The notes under the pieces were generated by a model. It ran no database searches. It worked only from the letters and a program-made list of their open reading frames with translations, and was not told where the DNA came from. Shown here piece after piece: positions 60,279-64,000 of a stretch of DNA of 64,000 nt. The DNA lies in NCBI RefSeq assembly GCF_920984735.1, contig NZ_CAKLBU010000002.1, positions 186,001 to 250,000 on the forward strand. Reading direction: 5' to 3'. The stretch is from Pedobacter sp. Leaf250. Lineage in GTDB: Bacteria > Bacteroidota > Bacteroidia > Sphingobacteriales > Sphingobacteriaceae. Each line of letters begins with the position of its first letter. Positions within the stretch are counted from its first letter, which is position 1. The position numbers were made by a program, and so were the translations under genes.

Positions 60279-60286
60279 TATATTTG
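60279..60286 (+). promoter_or_regulatory. -7 promoter box in front of ruvB
   Basis: TATATTTG matches TAnnTTTG exactly and ends 4 nt before the ruvB ATG (60291), as at pdxH. The expected TTTG box 19-21 nt upstream is not seen, so the call is weaker than for pdxH. Confidence 0.4.
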
Positions 60287-60290
60287 TTGT

Positions 60291-61313
60291 ATGAATGAAA
60301 ATCTCGATCCCGACGCAAACAACCTCACACCTACCGATAGAGATATAGAAAGGGTTTTGAGGCCGCAAGCTTTCGAAGATTTTACCGGACAGGAAAAAGT
60401 GATGGAGAACCTTCGGATTTTTGTTCAGGCAGCAAAATTACGTGGAGAAGCTCTCGATCACGTACTGCTTCATGGTCCTCCGGGATTGGGAAAAACCACC
60501 TTATCTTATATTATCGCCAATGAAATGGGTGCTGGTATTAAGGTAACTTCTGGTCCTGTGCTGGATAAACCTGGAGATTTAGCAGGTTTATTAACAGGTT
60601 TAGATACCGGAGATATTCTATTTATTGATGAAATTCATCGCCTCTCTCCTTTGGTTGAAGAATATCTGTATTCTGCCATGGAGGATTTTAAAATTGATAT
60701 CATGCTCGAAACTGGCCCAAACGCCCGTTCGGTTCAGATTTCGCTTAATCCATTTACTCTTGTTGGCGCAACAACGCGTTCAGGTTTGTTAACCGCACCT
60801 TTAAGGGCTCGTTTTGGAATAAACTGCCGTTTGGCATATTACGATGCTAAACTTTTAACCGCAATCGTTCTTCGTTCATCAGATATTTTGAACACTCCAA
60901 TAGATGACGAAGGTGCTTATGAAATTGCCCGACGAAGTCGTGGAACACCTCGTATTGCAAATGCACTTTTACGCAGAACCAGAGATTTTGCTCAAATTAA
61001 AGGTAATGGAAATATTGATCCTGAAATTGCGAATTATGCCCTAAATGCCTTAAACGTTGATGAGCATGGTTTGGATGAAATGGATAATAAAATTCTGACT
61101 ACCATTATTGATAAATTTAAGGGTGGTCCTGTTGGTTTGAAAACCATTGCAACTGCCGTTGGAGAAGATGAAGGTACTATCGAGGAAGTTTATGAACCAT
61201 TTTTAATTCAGGAGGGTTACATTATGCGTACCTCTCGCGGACGTGAAGTAACAGAAGCAGCTTATAAGCATTTGAAAAAGAATTTCCCTGGGCAGACTGG
61301 AAAGTTATTTTAA
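60291..61313 (+). CDS. ruvB: Holliday junction branch-migration helicase RuvB
   Basis: 340 residues, full length. The AAA+ Walker A motif is [17 protein letters not shown], Walker [25 protein letters not shown] (in part), sensor [19 protein letters not shown], and the arginine finger follows. The C-terminal winged helix has [22 protein letters not shown]. As a hexamer it drives branch migration with RuvA during recombination and repair. ruvA and ruvC are not in this window, as is common in Bacteroidota. It is 31 nt after hbd and may have its own promoter at 60279-60286. Confidence 0.97.
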   Translation: MNENLDPDANNLTPTDRDIERVLRPQAFEDFTGQEKVMENLRIFVQAAKLRGEALDHVLLHGPPGLGKTTLSYIIANEMGAGIKVTSGPVLDKPGDLAGLLTGLDTGDILFIDEIHRLSPLVEEYLYSAMEDFKIDIMLETGPNARSVQISLNPFTLVGATTRSGLLTAPLRARFGINCRLAYYDAKLLTAIVLRSSDILNTPIDDEGAYEIARRSRGTPRIANALLRRTRDFAQIKGNGNIDPEIANYALNALNVDEHGLDEMDNKILTTIIDKFKGGPVGLKTIATAVGEDEGTIEEVYEPFLIQEGYIMRTSRGREVTEAAYKHLKKNFPGQTGKLF

Positions 61314-61562
61314 GTTAAATTTCATCAGATTTATAGAGATATAAATCGCAGATCATTCTAAATCTCTTTGCAATAATTTCGGCAATTTCCTTTTTGATAT
61401 ATTCTTTTAATCGGAATGCCGTGTTCTGATGAAAATCAACACTAACATTGCCAATAAGAGGTTAAATGATTGCACAGCGAAAAGATTCTTTTGAAAAAAA
61501 CCTTAAATATATCTGAACATTTACCTCCGTTTTCTGTTCAATACCTATAAAACCAGCAAATT

Positions 61563-63071
61563 ATGAATATCGAATTACGTAAGCTAACGCTCGAAGATTA
61601 TGCCGATTTAAAAGAATCAATGCTACAAGCCTATGATAGTATGGGTGGGTCTATATGGCCTAAATCCAGCATTGCTAAACTTTTAAATATCTTTCCAGAA
61701 GGTCAGCTTTGTATTGCTGTTGATGATAAAGTGGTAGCTTGTTCCCTATCTATTATTGTAGAATATGATGAATATGGTGATAGACATACATATAAATTAA
61801 TTACCGGCGATTATTCTTTCAGTACTCACGATCCTAACGGAGATACTTTATATGGTATCGAAATATTTGTACATCCAGATTTTAGGGGCTTAAGGTTAGG
61901 CCGCAGACTTTATGAAGCTCGTAAAGAACTTTGCGAAAGTTTCAACTTAAAAAGTATTATTGCCGGAGGAAGAATTCCAGGCTATCATCAGCATTCTGAA
62001 ACACTTTCACCAAGACAATATATTGATAAAGTAAAATCAAAAGAAATTTACGATCCTACGTTAACCTTTCAAATTTCCAATGATTTTCACGTTAGGAAAG
62101 TGCTAAAAAATTATCTTCCAGGCGATAAAGAATCTAAAGAATATGCCACGTTAATTGAATGGAATAACATCTATTATCAAGGCATCGATGCTTCAGCACG
62201 TTCTGCAATGACCATCCGTTTAGGATTGGTACAATGGCAAATGCGTTTGTTCCCCGATATGGAATCCTTTTACGAACAAGTAGAATTTTTTGTTGATGCA
62301 GTTAGTGGATACAAATCAGACTTCGTGATGTTTCCAGAATTGTTTAACACTCCACTACTACAGCCATATAATCATCTTCCGGAGATTGAAGCAATGCGGA
62401 AACTCGCAGAAAAAACCAAAGAAATTGTTGATAAGATGCATGAATATGCATTGAGTTATAATATCAACATTATTACTGGTAGTATGCCTTTGCTGGATGA
62501 AGGTAAACTATATAATGCTTCTTATCTGTGTCACAGAACGGGAAAAATTGATGAATTTAGAAAAATCCACATCACCCCGAACGAGCAGAAATATTATGGC
62601 ATGGTAGGCGGAGATAAAGTTCAGGTTTTTGATACTGATTGTGGCAAGGTGGGTATTTTAATTTGCTATGATGTAGAGTTCCCCGAGTTGAGCAGAATTT
62701 ATGCAGATCAGGGAATGCAAATTCTATTCGTGCCTTTTTTAACTGATACACAAAACGGTTATACCAGAGTACGCCATTGTGCCCAGGCCAGAGCTATTGA
62801 AAACGAATGTTACGTAGCCATTGCGGGCTGTGTAGGTAACTTACCAAAAGTGAATAATATGGATATTCAATTTGCGCAATCGGCTGTGTTTACTCCTTCT
62901 GATTTTGCTTTTCCAACCAATGCGATTAAAGCAGAAGCAACACCAAATACCGAAATGGTTTTATTAGCAGATGTTGATCTTCATCTTTTGGATGAATTGC
63001 ATCATTATGGTACTGTAAAGATTCTAAAAGACAGACGAACTGATTTATATCAAACCAAACTTCTAAAATAA
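61563..63071 (+). CDS. Fused GNAT acetyltransferase and carbon-nitrogen hydrolase (nitrilase superfamily)
   Basis: 502 residues in two domains. Residues 1-200 are a GNAT domain with the acetyl-CoA loop VHPDFRGLRLGRRLYEARK (104-122) and GGRIPGYHQH. Residues about 217-500 are a nitrilase-superfamily domain with the catalytic triad Glu259 (FVMFPELF), Lys334 (EFRKIHITPNE) and Cys368 (ILICYDVEFPEL). Nitrilase-fold members hydrolyse or condense amides. The fusion recurs in many bacteria, and the substrate is unknown. It is preceded by 249 bp with no recognised gene and convergent with the small membrane protein gene at 63133. Confidence 0.9.
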   Translation: MNIELRKLTLEDYADLKESMLQAYDSMGGSIWPKSSIAKLLNIFPEGQLCIAVDDKVVACSLSIIVEYDEYGDRHTYKLITGDYSFSTHDPNGDTLYGIEIFVHPDFRGLRLGRRLYEARKELCESFNLKSIIAGGRIPGYHQHSETLSPRQYIDKVKSKEIYDPTLTFQISNDFHVRKVLKNYLPGDKESKEYATLIEWNNIYYQGIDASARSAMTIRLGLVQWQMRLFPDMESFYEQVEFFVDAVSGYKSDFVMFPELFNTPLLQPYNHLPEIEAMRKLAEKTKEIVDKMHEYALSYNINIITGSMPLLDEGKLYNASYLCHRTGKIDEFRKIHITPNEQKYYGMVGGDKVQVFDTDCGKVGILICYDVEFPELSRIYADQGMQILFVPFLTDTQNGYTRVRHCAQARAIENECYVAIAGCVGNLPKVNNMDIQFAQSAVFTPSDFAFPTNAIKAEATPNTEMVLLADVDLHLLDELHHYGTVKILKDRRTDLYQTKLLK

Positions 63072-63079
63072 TAAGCAAA

Positions 63080-63111
63080 AAAAAACGCCGGTCGCATCAA
63101 CAACCGGCGTT
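63080..63111 (-). terminator. Rho-independent terminator of the small membrane protein gene
   Basis: AACGCCGGT (63084-63092) pairs with ACCGGCGTT (63103-63111), 10-nt loop. On the minus strand a long T-run (complement of 63078-63085) follows. It could also end the convergent nitrilase transcript, though the plus-strand tail is only TCAATTT. Confidence 0.85.
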
Positions 63112-63132
63112 CAATTTATAATCTAAAGCTAA

Positions 63133-63339
63133 TTATTTTTTCATTACAAACCACACGATTAAACCAATCACAACTGCAATTGGAATAATCCATTTTAGTA
63201 CTGAACCTGCACCATTTTCATCTCTCTCCGTAACAGCTGGTTGCGCTGGTCCTGGATCTTCTTTATGATTTTCGTAATCTTGTTCAATCGGCTTAGGAGC
63301 TTCTCCTGATTCCGTATGTTTTGGATCTATGTTTTCCAT
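63133..63339 (-). CDS. Small single-pass membrane protein
   Basis: 68 residues. The first 43 are acidic, Pro/Glu-rich and without order-promoting pattern (MENIDPKHTESGEAPKPIEQ ...). Residues about 48-66 (VLKWIIPIAVVIGLIVWFVM) form one transmembrane helix, followed by Lys-Lys. This suggests a C-terminally anchored protein with the acidic tail in the cytoplasm or periplasm. No family is recognised; similar tiny anchors are common in Sphingobacteriaceae. A strong terminator downstream supports it as a real gene. Confidence 0.65.
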   Translation of the reverse strand: MENIDPKHTESGEAPKPIEQDYENHKEDPGPAQPAVTERDENGAGSVLKWIIPIAVVIGLIVWFVMKK

Positions 63340-63460
63340 TTCTATTGTGAGTTAAGTTCTTTTAATCCAATTCAACGAATTTTGAAGAACTGCAATTAAT
63401 TAATTTAGTTTTCTGTAAATAGAACAAGTGATTGTTAAAAAGGTTTTGCTTCTTAAGCCT

Positions 63461-63468
63461 TATCTTTG
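63461..63468 (+). promoter_or_regulatory. -7 promoter box in front of queG
   Basis: TATCTTTG matches TAnnTTTG exactly and ends 6 nt before the GTG start at 63475. The nearest TTTG upstream (63445-63448) is only 12 nt away, closer than the usual 19-21. Confidence 0.4.
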
Positions 63469-63474
63469 CTATTC

Positions 63475-64000
63475 GTGATTAATAATTCTGCAAAATATAG
63501 CCAGCAAATAAAAGATGAAGCCATCCGTTTGGGATTCTTATCTTGTGGCATTTCGAAGGCAGAATTTTTAGCCGAAGAAGCTCCAAGGCTGGAAAAGTGG
63601 CTTACTCAAAATCACCACGGCGAAATGAAGTATATGGAAAATTATTTCGATAAACGTCTTGATCCACGCTTACTTGTTGATGATGCTAAATCGGTAATTT
63701 CCTTATCTTTAAATTATTACACAGAAGAAAAACAGACAGATCCGAATGCGCCTAAAATATCTAAATATGCCTACGGACTAGATTATCATCATGTAATAAA
63801 AGATAAGCTGAAAGAACTTACCAATTTTATAACAGAAAATATTGGGGAAGTTTCTGGAAGAGCATTTGTAGATTCAGCACCAGTGCTCGACCGGGCCTGG
63901 GCAAAAAAATCTGGAATTGGCTGGATTGGAAAAAATTCAAATCTTATCAGCAAGAAAGATGGATCATTTTTCTTTTTGGCAGAATTAATAATTGATTTAG
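63475..64000 (+). CDS. queG: Epoxyqueuosine reductase QueG, N-terminal part (runs off the window)
   Basis: 175 codons from a GTG at 63475 to the window end, frame open. An in-frame stop at 63454-63456 limits the start to this GTG or a TTG at 63466. The protein opens [20 protein letters not shown] and continues [97 protein letters not shown] and SFFFLAELI, the order of the QueG cobalamin-binding domain (DUF1730). QueG makes queuosine in tRNA from epoxyqueuosine and needs cobalamin and two [4Fe-4S] clusters; the cluster cysteines lie beyond the window. This is a B12-dependent enzyme in the same window as a B12 uptake locus. Confidence 0.9.
   Translation, partial: MINNSAKYSQQIKDEAIRLGFLSCGISKAEFLAEEAPRLEKWLTQNHHGEMKYMENYFDKRLDPRLLVDDAKSVISLSLNYYTEEKQTDPNAPKISKYAYGLDYHHVIKDKLKELTNFITENIGEVSGRAFVDSAPVLDRAWAKKSGIGWIGKNSNLISKKDGSFFFLAELIIDL

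Noticed and set aside
1..64000. tRNA, rRNA, CRISPR arrays, insertion-sequence transposases or prophage genes
   Set aside because: None was recognised by eye on either strand; nearly all space is taken by ordinary protein genes. A covariance or tRNA scan was not possible here.

Overview
The window is a chromosomal segment of a Bacteroidota bacterium, most likely Sphingobacteriaceae and close to Pedobacter. The evidence is low GC, two SusC/SusD outer-membrane pairs, lipoproteins and secreted proteins of Bacteroidota-restricted families (DUF5689, DUF1735-like, DUF4142, DUF6580), TAnnTTTG-type promoter boxes instead of -35/-10 boxes, A-rich leaders without Shine-Dalgarno sequences, and interspersed hairpin repeats. 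I see no rRNA, tRNA, CRISPR array, transposase or phage gene. The strongest RNA element is a cobalamin riboswitch.

Layout. 1-6.3 kb (minus strand): a truncated Dabb protein, a glycine-zipper lipoprotein, and a vitamin B12 group. That group is riboswitch, BtuB-like TonB receptor, DUF6580 membrane protein and a BtuF-like binding protein, followed by an overlapping sirtuin / PP-loop ATPase pair. 6.3-17.2 kb: serine hydrolase, PPK2, penicillin-binding protein 1A, a large protease-propeller-barrel protein, a GOB-like subclass B3 metallo-beta-lactamase, a degenerate GIY-YIG protein, an XRE/S24 repressor with a palindromic operator, and a Spy-like protein. 17.2-27.0 kb (minus): SusC-SusD-DUF5689, then metallophosphoesterase, glycerophosphodiesterase and SGNH hydrolase. 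This resembles a scavenging locus with phosphoesterases instead of glycosidases. 27.5-36.6 kb: sterol-desaturase-like protein, polyphosphate-glucokinase-like ROK kinase, gnd, zwf and pgl, then ppx and ppk1 on the other strand. 36.7-41 kb: histone H1-like protein, YajQ, GNAT, DUF4142 and a subtilase. 41-47 kb: a Tat-exported PaoABC-type molybdenum aldehyde oxidase, YceH and a FabF-type synthase. 48-52.3 kb: BaiN-family flavoprotein, purK-purE, YqgE and pdxH. 52.5-58.2 kb (minus): a second SusC-SusD-lipoprotein operon with no enzyme. 59.4-64 kb: 3-hydroxyacyl-CoA dehydrogenase, ruvB, a GNAT-nitrilase fusion, a small membrane protein and the start of queG.

How the genes fit together. Polyphosphate recurs: PPK1 makes it, Ppx and PPK2 consume it, and a polyP-glucokinase-like enzyme could use it to make glucose-6-phosphate for the adjacent oxidative pentose-phosphate genes. 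The gnd product has an acidic residue where NADP enzymes carry Asn-Arg-Ser/Thr, so its cofactor preference is open.

The least explained signal is a pair of diverged intergenic copies of one structured element, at 52358-52449 and 58798-58914. They bracket the second SusCD operon, share a loop sequence, and differ in their stems while staying fully paired. Other unexplained structures are an inverted repeat between zwf and pgl, a repeat-like hairpin forming the 5' coding end of purE, a terminator-like hairpin abutting the ppk1 start codon, and promoter boxes 4-6 nt from several start codons that suggest leaderless mRNAs.
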